Notes: a model not told the origin generated them from the letters alone. Shown: positions 1 through 5,736, numbered from the stretch's first letter. The stretch: DNA of 10,474 nucleotides from Candidatus Brocadiaceae bacterium (GCA_003567495.1 PWZK01000143.1:1-10474), one strand, 5' to 3'. Numbers and translations: made by a program.

Positions 1-613
1 CAGCTGCGCGAAAGGCAAGCGCCGACGCTTTTTTTGGAAAAAGCTTAGCAAAAAACTCTGTCGTATAAAAAGAAAAGTTTTTGCCAGGCTTTTTTTCCTC
101 CGTTTCCTCGAAAGCACCGATTGCAGCAGGATCCACCTTGATGCTTTCTCCTTTATTCAGCTCCCTTTCAATACACTCCCCGTCGAATTCGACGATTAGC
201 TGTCCCCGACCTTGAAACTTATCCATAACAAACCCTTCCGCACCGAAATTCCTCGCGCTCATTTTTTGGTGGATGTGAGTATCATAAGTTACTTGATCGG
301 TTGCACAAAGAAAGCATCTCTTCTGGCATATCACTCCCTTTTCTTCCGTATCGAACACATAAAATTTGCCGTTATAGGTGTGTCCGAAGGTTATCTTCGC
401 TCCCTCGCGCCGGGCTGTATATTCAACTGTAAATATATCCCAGGGCCCGAAGACCCTTTTCAAACCGCTAAAAAAACCACCTTCCATCCTCATTTCCATT
501 GCGATATCTTCGTCCATCCAACGCATCACACCTGATTGAGCATATACGGATTCGTCCTTGCTCAATGTCAATTCGATCACAGGCATTCTTGTTCCCTGAA
601 TCTCATATTCCAT
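1..613 (-). CDS. AIM24 family protein (TIGR00266-like), C-terminus cut by window edge
   Basis: An open frame runs from the ATG at 613 to the left edge with no stop: 204 residues, the C-terminus missing. It begins MEYEIQGTRMPVIEL. It shows the AIM24 (formerly DUF124) pattern: ESVYAQSGVMRWMD (residues 21-34), a Gly-rich turn GGFFSGLKRVFG (45-56), ICQKRCFLCA (95-104), FGAEGFVMDKFQGRG (123-137) and ERELNKGESIKVDP (149-162). AIM24 proteins are beta-rich trimer-forming proteins whose bacterial role is poorly known; the yeast member is a mitochondrial inner-membrane organiser. Visible length fits the usual 220-270 residues nearly complete. No signal peptide is seen, so it is probably cytoplasmic. 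The ribosome site is weak (GGAT about 8 nt upstream). A perfect promoter at 682-709 would give a leader of about 60 nt. The family call is from memory of conserved motifs; no search was run. Confidence 0.85.
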   Translation of the reverse strand, partial: MEYEIQGTRMPVIELTLSKDESVYAQSGVMRWMDEDIAMEMRMEGGFFSGLKRVFGPWDIFTVEYTARREGAKITFGHTYNGKFYVFDTEEKGVICQKRCFLCATDQVTYDTHIHQKMSARNFGAEGFVMDKFQGRGQLIVEFDGECIERELNKGESIKVDPAAIGAFEETEEKKPGKNFSFYTTEFFAKLFPKKASALAFRAA

Positions 614-640
614 TTCTTTTTATCCAATTTAATACATTCT

Positions 641-739
641 ATATTCCGGGACAGTACACGGTTTTTTTGCTTTCTGCTCTTATTATACAACTAGCCTCGA
701 CTGTGTCAACAGAAAAACCGTATACTGTCCCTGGAATAT
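641..739. repeat. Inverted-repeat element (REP/MITE-like) with GGGACAGTA-YACGGTTTTT arms
   Basis: Left arm 641-668 reads ATATTCCGGGACAGTACACG followed by a T run. The reverse complement of the right arm, 712-739, reads ATATTCCAGGGACAGTATAC then GGTTTTT. The arms match over about 26 bases with one indel and one substitution, separated by about 43 bases. I recall similar GTATACTGTCCC-containing palindromes as dispersed repeats in several bacteria, sometimes linked to REP-associated tyrosine transposases, but no transposase is present here. The spacer holds a consensus promoter reading left. The element lies between two divergent genes. Confidence 0.75.
682..709 (-). promoter_or_regulatory. Consensus sigma-70 promoter for the AIM24 gene
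   Basis: On the minus strand TTGACA (709-704) is followed by a 16-base spacer and TATAAT (687-682). Both boxes are perfect. The start of transcription would lie near 675, about 60 nt before the ATG at 613. The promoter sits entirely inside the spacer of the inverted repeat 641-739. Seen directly; activity is inferred. Confidence 0.7.
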
Positions 740-773
740 ACCCGGAATATGTGAAACCCCCGGGCCAAAGGGG

Positions 774-802
774 TTGACATTCCTCTCTCCTGGCCCTATC
801 AT
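774..802 (+). promoter_or_regulatory. Sigma-70 promoter for the DHH phosphoesterase gene
   Basis: TTGACA at 774-779, a 17-base spacer and TATCAT at 797-802 (one mismatch to TATAAT). Transcription would begin near 809, leaving only about 5 nt before the ATG at 815, so the message would be nearly leaderless. The promoter lies 35 bases beyond the inverted-repeat element. Confidence 0.6.
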
Positions 803-814
803 AGAGTTGAAAAG

Positions 815-1843
815 ATGGATAAAACGAAAAAAGATAAGATAGTCGAACTCGGGGAAACTCTTCAAGGAACGAAGCACCTGTACATTTTGCTGCATAACGG
901 ACCTGATCCAGACTGCATGGGATCTGCTATGGGGCTTCAACAGCTTCTGAAAACCGCTGCGGGGTGCCGTTCCACAATAGTGGGTGGAGGTTACGTGCAG
1001 CGTCCTGATAACAGGGCAATGATTGAGATGCTGAAAATCGAGATCAAACGGCCGGAAAACGTCGAAATACCACTGAATGCCCCGCTTTTTTGTGTCGATA
1101 CCCAGCCGGGGTTCAGCAACAATTCTCTGCCTGAAAAGGCCCGGGTTCTTGGCGTTATAGATCACCATATCTCCGGTTCCACATGCGAGGCGCCTTTTCT
1201 TGATATCCGGCCGGAGTATGGGGCATGTGCCAGCATTGTTGCGGAATATTTTATCGAATCGGAGACCCCCATGCATAACCGTGTGGCTACTGCGCTGTCT
1301 TTTGCCATAGCAACAGAAACCCGTGATATGGAGAGGGTAAAAAAACAAGCCGAAGTGGACATTTACACCCGGGTGCTGGCCAAAGCGGATCACCCCGTGC
1401 TGGGGCGGCTGCGCAACCCAAAAATCGAAAGGGATTACGTCCGCACGTTATCCGAAGCTCTGCGTGCTGCTGAGTTTTACCCGCCCGATATAGTGGTGTG
1501 CCACCTGCCGCAGCTGCCGCGGTCAGACGATCTGGGCAGAATAGCCGACTTTCTCGACCAGATGGAAGTGGTAAAATGGACATTATGTACCGAAATGAAA
1601 GAAAACGCATACCTGTTGTCCATTCGAAGCAGCAATAAAGATGCAAAGTGCGAGGTGATAGCAAGAAAGGTGATTGGAGACGAGGGAGATTTCGGCGGCC
1701 ATGGCATGATGGCGGGTGGTATAATTAAAAAAAGACGTAAAGAGGGGCGAAAGTATCAAATGATGCCCGGTGAGTTGACCCGCCGTTTTCTTGAGGCACT
1801 CGGGCGCCCGTTGGGAAATCCTGCGGAACCGCTTCTGTCATAA
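815..1843 (+). CDS. DHH/DHHA1 family phosphoesterase (NrnA-like oligoribonuclease/pAp phosphatase)
   Basis: A 342-residue protein with the full DHH layout. The N-terminal metal-site motif is HNGPDPDCMGS (27-37). An Asp in CVDTQ (D95) follows, then the namesake DHHIS (116-120), and the DHHA1 substrate-binding motif GGHGMMAGG (294-302) near the C-terminus. Length is normal for bifunctional NrnA-type enzymes (about 310-340), which use manganese to degrade short oligoribonucleotides and, in many species, dephosphorylate pAp. RecJ is much longer and is excluded. No signal or membrane segment, so cytoplasmic. The start at 815 is required because the first motif begins at residue 27 and the next Met (35) would cut it. 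There is no convincing ribosome site; the promoter suggests a near-leaderless transcript. The exact substrate cannot be told from sequence; linear dinucleotides from cyclic-di-nucleotide turnover are also possible. Confidence 0.92.
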   Translation: MDKTKKDKIVELGETLQGTKHLYILLHNGPDPDCMGSAMGLQQLLKTAAGCRSTIVGGGYVQRPDNRAMIEMLKIEIKRPENVEIPLNAPLFCVDTQPGFSNNSLPEKARVLGVIDHHISGSTCEAPFLDIRPEYGACASIVAEYFIESETPMHNRVATALSFAIATETRDMERVKKQAEVDIYTRVLAKADHPVLGRLRNPKIERDYVRTLSEALRAAEFYPPDIVVCHLPQLPRSDDLGRIADFLDQMEVVKWTLCTEMKENAYLLSIRSSNKDAKCEVIARKVIGDEGDFGGHGMMAGGIIKKRRKEGRKYQMMPGELTRRFLEALGRPLGNPAEPLLS

Positions 1844-2032
1844 AGATGCAATTTAACAAAAAAATTAAATAACATAAGAATGTGTTGTAAGTCCTCAGTG
1901 AACCACGTCTCATTTTGCTTGTACGGGCACTTAAACCGTCGTTTTTGAGGCTAAAACACAGAGTGTGATTTTCAAAAGCTGCAAAATGTGCTTGTAAGAT
2001 TAAACATAACAGTCGTTTATGTTAAATTTTGC
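1844..2032. other. AT-rich intergenic stretch, no gene seen
   Basis: No coding frame is convincing. There is a weak AT-only hairpin (AACATAA at 2003-2009 with TTATGTT at 2017-2023, then AAATTTT) that might weakly end transcription of the DHH gene. Two loosely similar segments, 1916-1946 and 1990-2020, share GCTTGTA...TTAAA...GTCGTTT. The second resembles the end of the neighbouring inverted-repeat element, hinting at a degenerate partial copy. Confidence 0.4.
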
Positions 2033-2360
2033 CGTTGGTTTATGAAATATGCGGGCTAAATCAAGGAGGGATCTCCGCTATGTTACCGAATCTGACACGA
2101 CGTGATGCTATGAATTGTATTCCAATGTCATATTGTTGTCAAAAGAAGGGGAAAAAGAGGAAGGGAGCTTGAATTAAATCTATGTATTTTCGCAGGCAAT
2201 GATTTTCGCTGTATATTGAGCCCCCATTCCCCAACGGGGATGTTTAATTGTAGCCCAGGGTTGCGACGGCATACGTTTGCCGGTGCTACCCTGGGAAACC
2301 GTTCGACACCGCCAAATTTTCCCGGCAAGGGATATTTAACCCGCATTTCATAAACCAACG
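2033..2360. repeat. MITE-like element with about 27-bp terminal inverted repeats
   Basis: Left end 2033-2061 starts CGTTGGTTTATGAAAT and continues ATGCGGGCTAAAT. The reverse complement of the right end, 2334-2360, starts CGTTGGTTTATGAAAT and continues GCGGGTTAAAT. They differ by a 2-base gap and one substitution, and the match stops sharply at both outer ends. Inside is a hairpin based on CCCAGGGT (near 2253) and ACCCTGGG (near 2288), with an inner GGCA/TGCC stem, preceded by the short palindrome CCCCAACGGGG. Open frames across it are shadows. No transposase is encoded, so it would be moved in trans. No clear target duplication is seen. It abuts and appears to cut the zinc-ribbon remnant. Confidence 0.75.
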
Positions 2361-2861
2361 ACAGTTATTAATATAAAGGCTTTACAGGCACGCCCGAAAT
2401 GATTTTTCTCCAGATGATTCCGCGCGTTTTGCAGCGCTTCCGCCGCCTCTCTGTATCTCGACACGTTCACACCGCACTCGGTGCAGTGTCTTATGCCTAT
2501 ACGCGCCTCTTTCCCACATTTCGGACTTTGCTCGTAAAAACCCGCCCCGCACGATTGGCAGAACTTAGCATCCTCCGGGTTCGGCTCACCGCATTCGGGA
2601 CATGCGACCGGTCTGATCCCCAGAATCTTCCGAGCTCTTGATCTGCATGGTGGGGTCAACATCGAGCGTATCGAGCCCGTTCGCCAGGTCGGACGACTCC
2701 ACGGAATCGTTTGGCCGCGACGTGGGTGTATCGGGCGAGTCCTCCGGGCGGAGCGTTGCGGCATCCTTTAGCGTATCCTGCTGCGGGTCGGGAGCAGGCG
2801 GCTTGTCGGCTGCTTCGAACGACAGCCGCCGGCCGTATTCATCGTAATGATCGCTGTCCTG
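2361..2861 (-). pseudogene. Remnant of a zinc-ribbon protein, frameshifted and truncated at both ends
   Basis: One minus-strand frame is open from 2861 (a TAA lies just upstream at 2862-2864 and there is no ATG at that end) and reads a Pro/Asp/Ser-rich linker starting near DEYGRRLSFEAADKPP. A second frame, one base off, encodes two zinc ribbons: CPECGEPN...KFCQSCG, then SPKCGK...RHCTECG, then an alpha-helical REAAEALQNARNHLEKN stretch resembling the start of a TPR helix. Removing one G from the four-base run at 2618-2621 joins the frames as SEDSG-IRPVACPECG. In the second ribbon the first expected Cys is Ser (AGT). The helix runs into the terminal repeat of the element 2033-2360, where the frame ends at TGA 2348-2350. 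Original function unknown; zinc-ribbon adaptors of this kind are often membrane or TPR proteins. A sequencing error could explain the indel but not the lost ends. Confidence 0.65.
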
Positions 2862-2916
2862 TTATATAAAGTGACCGGTAAAGAATCACTGAACCCGGAG
2901 GTTTTACCATTATGGG

Positions 2917-2935
2917 AGGCAGGCGTTCCCTGCCT
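2917..2935. repeat. GC-rich palindrome, GCAGGCG core
   Basis: AGGCAGGCGTTCCCTGCCT forms a perfect 7-bp stem with a 5-base loop. It is not followed by a T run, so it is unlikely to be a simple terminator. Related palindromes occur at 2998-3016 and 5841-5856. Confidence 0.5.
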
Positions 2936-2950
2936 TAATGCGACCTTGCA

Positions 2951-2979
2951 TTGACGTGTGTTTTTGCATCGTTTATAAT
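2951..2979 (+). promoter_or_regulatory. Promoter of the tRNA-Ser gene
   Basis: TTGACG (2951-2956, five of six), a 17-base spacer and a perfect TATAAT (2974-2979). Transcription would start near 2986, giving a precursor leader of about 63 nt that contains the hairpin 2986-3030. Confidence 0.75.
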
Positions 2980-2985
2980 CGCGTG

Positions 2986-3030
2986 TTCAGTGGTCGACGC
3001 CTGCCTGCTGCAGGCGGGTGGTTCACTGAA
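2986..3030. repeat. Hairpin in the tRNA-Ser precursor leader
   Basis: The inner stem is CGCCTGCCTGCTGCAGGCG (2998-3016): 7 bp with a 5-base loop. An outer pairing TTCAGTG (2986-2992) with CACTGAA (3024-3030) closes it across unpaired internal bases. The sequence lies between the tRNA promoter and the mature 5' end and may be a REP-like insertion or a processing signal. TCACTGAA also occurs at 2886-2893. Confidence 0.5.
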
Positions 3031-3048
3031 TATATACCCGCAATGGAC

Positions 3049-3139
3049 GGAGGGGTGGCTGAGTGGACGAAAGCGACGGTTTTGAAAACCGTTGTCCCCC
3101 ATCGGGGGACCGGGGGTTCGAATCCCTCCCCCTCCGCCA
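3049..3139 (+). tRNA. tRNA-Ser(UGA), CCA encoded
   Basis: A class II tRNA. The acceptor GGAGGGG (3049-3055) pairs with CCCCTCC (3129-3135), followed by discriminator G and encoded CCA (3137-3139). The anticodon stem ACGGT (3076-3080) pairs with ACCGT (3088-3092) around the loop TTTGAAA, placing anticodon TGA at 3083-3085, which reads UCA. A long variable arm built on TCCCCC/GGGGGA follows, typical of serine tRNAs. The T arm is GGGGG-TTCGAAT-CCCTC (3112-3128). Confidence 0.96.
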
Positions 3140-3182
3140 TACCAATTTACATAAACTATCGCTTAATACCGGGGGAAGTCTC

Positions 3183-4577
3183 TTATTTTACCGGATCTTC
3201 CAGTCTTTTGAGAGCCTCGCCGCGTCGCGGTTCCTGCAGTCCATGCTCTAAGGCATGTGCGTATGAGTCACGTGCCGCCTGATGGTGTCCGGTGCGGTCG
3301 TAGCACGCCGCCAGGACGTAAAACAGATCCGCATTATCCGGTGCGCTGCGGGCAACTTCCCGCAGCGGCCCGACTGCTGCGCCGTATTTACCCTGATTGT
3401 AACGCGCCAGCCCAAGTCCATATTTGGCGCTGAAGGCGGCCGGATATTTCTCCGACGCCTTATTAAAACGCTGTTCGGCCTCTTCATATTTACCTTCCTC
3501 AAGTGCCAGGTACCCCAATCCGATTACGGCATGTGCATAATCGGGATTCAGATCGAGAGATTTTTCGTAGTCGGCCCGGGAATCTGCATAGCGCTCCTTT
3601 CTCAGCAAAATATCACCCTTCAATCGGTAAAACGGCGCCTGATCGGATTTTATATCCACCGCTTGCTTCGCCTGCACGAGAGAACTTTCAAGTTCCCCCC
3701 GCTCCAGCGCTACGGTGGCTTTGTCGTATTTTTCGTACGCAGCCTGCACCGCCCGGATATTTTTTGTGCGTTCGGACCAGCGGCCTGCAAACACACCATC
3801 TCCTTCGATCCTGTGAAGAGGCAATTCTCCTGAATCTATCAGACTTCTAAGGTCTGCGATTCGCTCGCTTGCCGGCGGGTGTGTGGACAGATATCTGTCG
3901 AGCACCGTTTCTTCCCTCCCGGAAAGTTCTTTAAGAATGTGTTGCACTTCTATTGCCGCCTTGGGGTCCCATCCGGCTTGTGCCGCATAGTAAGCGCTGA
4001 GCCGGTCCGCCTGGCGCTCCTGCGAACGACTGTAGGAGAGCTGACTGAGCAAAATGCCGGCCTGCCCTGCCAGCATTATCCCTCCGGCGCCCCTTACATC
4101 CTCCAGCGCATACCCGCCCAGCCCCATCCCTAACTCGGTAACCATCTGCCGTGTCATTCTTTGCGCACTGTGACCCGCGGCGACGTGTCCCATTTCGTGC
4201 GCCATTATGGTGGCAAACTGCGCCTCGTTTTCCAGCTCTATCAGCAGCCCACGGGTCGCATAAACATGCCCGGGCAGAGCGAATGCATTGACTACCGAGC
4301 TGTTTAGCAGGGTAAAACGCACCGGCATTTCCCTGCGGTGTGAGACGCTATGTATCCGCTCAACGATAGCCTCAAGATACGCGGTAAGTTCTTCTTCTCC
4401 CGTGTATATATCATCGTACATCATCACCAGCGACGGATGTGCCTCTCGTCCCATGGCGAGTTCCTGTTGCTCCGAAACGAGGCTCAGCTCGCGAGCGCCC
4501 GTAACCGGATTAATACGACATCCCGAAGCGAGGAACATGGCAAATATTGAAAACAGAAGCATGATTGTTTTACTCAT
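3183..4577 (-). CDS. M48 family metalloprotease lipoprotein with C-terminal TPR repeats (BepA-like)
   Basis: A 464-residue protein. It starts with a lipoprotein signal whose lipobox is LASGC (Cys20). The M48 peptidase core follows: NAFALPGHVYATRGLL (97-112), the zinc-binding HEMGH (127-131) and the third zinc ligand in SQERQAD (Glu187). THPPASERI closes the protease domain. From about residue 285 to 455 there are roughly five TPR repeats, including DYAHAVIGLGYLALEEGKYE. Layout and length match BepA (formerly YfgC, 487 residues in E. coli), a periplasmic, outer-membrane-associated protease and chaperone that helps LptD and BAM assembly; BepA itself is not a lipoprotein, so this one is membrane-anchored. 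The ATG at 4577 has a strong ribosome site, AAGGGGGTG, and overlaps by 4 nt (ATGA) the stop of the small lipoprotein gene upstream, so translation is probably coupled. It converges on tRNA-Ser, 43 nt away. The substrate is inferred by analogy only. Confidence 0.94.
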   Translation of the reverse strand: MSKTIMLLFSIFAMFLASGCRINPVTGARELSLVSEQQELAMGREAHPSLVMMYDDIYTGEEELTAYLEAIVERIHSVSHRREMPVRFTLLNSSVVNAFALPGHVYATRGLLIELENEAQFATIMAHEMGHVAAGHSAQRMTRQMVTELGMGLGGYALEDVRGAGGIMLAGQAGILLSQLSYSRSQERQADRLSAYYAAQAGWDPKAAIEVQHILKELSGREETVLDRYLSTHPPASERIADLRSLIDSGELPLHRIEGDGVFAGRWSERTKNIRAVQAAYEKYDKATVALERGELESSLVQAKQAVDIKSDQAPFYRLKGDILLRKERYADSRADYEKSLDLNPDYAHAVIGLGYLALEEGKYEEAEQRFNKASEKYPAAFSAKYGLGLARYNQGKYGAAVGPLREVARSAPDNADLFYVLAACYDRTGHHQAARDSYAHALEHGLQEPRRGEALKRLEDPVK

Positions 4578-4750
4578 AAAGCACCCCCTTCTGAGGTGTT
4601 CAGTTCCTCGAGCGGCGCCAAATCAGGCGGCTCGACGTGAGATATGGTCTGATCTACGGTGCATCCCGAAAACACTGAAAAAAAACACCAGAAAACAATC
4701 AGTAGCGCTACCCTGCTGGATACGACACAAAATTTTATGTTATTCGACAT
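4574..4750 (-). CDS. Small (58-residue) predicted lipoprotein, overlapping the M48 gene
   Basis: The ATG at 4750 opens a 58-codon frame. It has a basic N-region (MSNNIKFCVVSSR), a hydrophobic core (ALLIVFWCFFSVF) and a lipobox ending FSGC (Cys30); Phe at -3 is less usual than Leu. The mature part is about 29 residues, acidic and Pro-rich (TVDQTISHVEPPDLAPLEEL), with no recognised domain. Its TGA shares bases with the ATG of the M48 gene (ATGA at 4577-4574), and the M48 ribosome site lies inside its last codons, which strongly supports a real, translationally coupled gene. It has no clear ribosome site of its own. A promoter candidate lies at 4806-4834. Possible roles are a partner or cofactor of the protease or a translational enhancer; both are inference. 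Confidence 0.7.
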   Translation of the reverse strand: MSNNIKFCVVSSRVALLIVFWCFFSVFSGCTVDQTISHVEPPDLAPLEELNTSEGGAL

Positions 4751-4805
4751 AAGTTTTGTGGAGTGATTAATCCAAATCGGATTTTACGCATAATCTCATG
4801 TAATT

Positions 4806-4834
4806 ATTTTACTCGACTGCCACGCGTTCTGCAA
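4806..4834 (-). promoter_or_regulatory. Candidate promoter for the small lipoprotein/M48 operon
   Basis: On the minus strand TTGCAG (4834-4829) with a 17-base spacer and TAAAAT (4811-4806; one mismatch). Transcription would begin near 4799, about 49 nt before the ATG at 4750. The -35 box is only moderate. Confidence 0.4.
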
Positions 4835-4860
4835 GATTCCTGAATGTTTTTACCACTCAC

Positions 4861-4889
4861 TTGACCCAAAGTAGCAACAATTATATAAT
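4861..4889 (+). promoter_or_regulatory. Orphan sigma-70 promoter reading right
   Basis: TTGACC (4861-4866), a 17-base spacer and a perfect TATAAT (4884-4889). No plus-strand protein gene lies downstream; transcription would enter the inverted repeat 4911-4979 and then run antisense to the metallophosphoesterase gene. The -10 core ATTATATAAT is itself palindromic, so a weak opposite -10 also exists. Confidence 0.5.
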
Positions 4890-4898
4890 AGTGCTACT
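4870..4898. promoter_or_regulatory. Operator-like dyad overlapping the orphan promoter
   Basis: AGTAGCA (4870-4876) and TGCTACT (4892-4898) are perfect 7-bp inverted half-sites around the palindromic -10 region, with half-site centres about 22 bases apart. Such a position would let a dimeric regulator cover the promoter. No regulator gene is adjacent, and the dyad could instead be a chance hairpin. Confidence 0.4.
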
Positions 4899-4910
4899 AT
4901 TTTCCAGAGC

Positions 4911-4979
4911 GGGTTGAGTTTTCACGGCCCGGGAGAGAATTTTTCTGGCGGCCTTTGGTAAGTAGAAAACTCGTAACCC
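4911..4979. repeat. Long inverted repeat, possible structured RNA
   Basis: GGGTTGAGTTTTC (4911-4923) pairs with GAAAACTC-GT-AACCC (4965-4979), a 13-bp stem with a 2-base bulge. Inside, GGCC (4926-4929) can pair with GGCC (4950-4953), with a weaker AGAGAA/TTTCT stem within. On the plus strand it follows the orphan promoter by about 15 bases. On the minus strand it lies about 30 bases after the metallophosphoesterase stop and could act in 3'-end formation, though it lacks a terminal T run. It could also be a small mobile palindrome. Confidence 0.5.
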
Positions 4980-5007
4980 GGGCGGGCCGGAATCTGGAAT
5001 ATGAAGG

Positions 5008-5736
5008 TTAATGCGACTCTGCATAATCCCTGTGAATCAATGAATGCAAATCAGAATAATCGTAAGCTAAACTTTTAAGGCTGATATGCCCGTCTGTAAT
5101 AGTTATATAATGTGCGTCTTTTGTCGGTTCATAGGGACTGTATTTTTCCTTTCCATAACTTCCGTACGTGGATCTGTTTTTGTTCGCGCGCCAATGACAA
5201 CTACCCGGATTCATCCATAGTTTGTCGTCAGCAAGATAATGCACTGCACGCAAGTGTGTATGACCGAAAATTATTCTTCTCTCACTGCAATTAAGCGCTG
5301 ATTGCGATGCATGCCTTTGCCAAAATTTATCGAAATGGTATTCGCTGTTAATGGTTCCGTAAACTATAGAGTCGGTATAGTGATCGCCATCATATTTGTG
5401 TTTCATGCAATAGCCTATAGAATCCAGCTCAAAAGTGACCGATTGGGGCAGATTATCTACAAATTTGATGTCCCTTTCTTCCAATGTGCCCAGCCCTTCC
5501 CGATTACATTGCGTCTGCTGTTCTCTGAATCTCTTTATAACACTCCGGTCGTGACCACCTACGACGCAGACTGCATTTTTATTCCGGGCCCATTGAATGG
5601 TTTCTCTGGCATACAAGACAGGATCAATCAGGTCGCCTGCACAGTATATTAGATCGCAGTCCTTTTCTTTTTCCCAAATAGCATTCAATGCGTAAATATT
5701 CGAATGGACATCAGAAATGATAAGCGCCTTAGCCAT
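5008..5736 (-). CDS. Calcineurin-like metallophosphoesterase (YfcE/MJ0936-type), altered GNHD motif
   Basis: With start ATG at 5736 the product is 242 residues and begins MAKALIISDVHSN, placing the first metal motif SDVHSN (8-13) at the N-terminus as in this family. A further 35 in-frame codons upstream look non-native (frame open to 5841). Other motifs: GDLID (34-38), GGHD (60-63) where the family normally has GNHD, KHK (112-114) near the usual HG, and GHTH (158-161), followed by NPGS (176-179). It is a small two-metal phosphodiesterase fold, cytoplasmic; the substrate is unknown. GGAGG lies 17 nt before the ATG, farther than usual, so initiation is uncertain. The gene is visibly richer in A+T than the flanking genes (one 60-base sample is about 35% GC), suggesting acquisition by transfer. 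It has no operon partner. Confidence 0.87.
   Translation of the reverse strand: MAKALIISDVHSNIYALNAIWEKEKDCDLIYCAGDLIDPVLYARETIQWARNKNAVCVVGGHDRSVIKRFREQQTQCNREGLGTLEERDIKFVDNLPQSVTFELDSIGYCMKHKYDGDHYTDSIVYGTINSEYHFDKFWQRHASQSALNCSERRIIFGHTHLRAVHYLADDKLWMNPGSCHWRANKNRSTYGSYGKEKYSPYEPTKDAHYITITDGHISLKSLAYDYSDLHSLIHRDYAESH

Noticed and set aside
212..777. Two plus-strand open frames across the left region
   Set aside because: They lie antisense to the AIM24 gene or read through the inverted-repeat element; the minus frame matches a known family.
683..1393. Long minus-strand open frame opposite the DHH gene
   Set aside because: It overlaps the strongly supported DHH phosphoesterase throughout and its composition shows no recognisable fold; it is a shadow frame.
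2128..2358. 76-codon minus-strand frame inside the repeat element
   Set aside because: It spans the terminal repeat and hairpin of the element; its reading is a by-product of repeat sequence.
2638..2847. Ser/Gly-rich plus-strand frame
   Set aside because: It is the complement of the acidic linker of the zinc-ribbon remnant.
2938..3282. Plus-strand frames reading through the tRNA
   Set aside because: They contain the complete tRNA-Ser gene and its promoter, so they are not protein genes.
5001..5078. 25-codon plus-strand frame after the orphan promoter
   Set aside because: It overlaps the metallophosphoesterase 3' end, has no ribosome site and no recognisable features.
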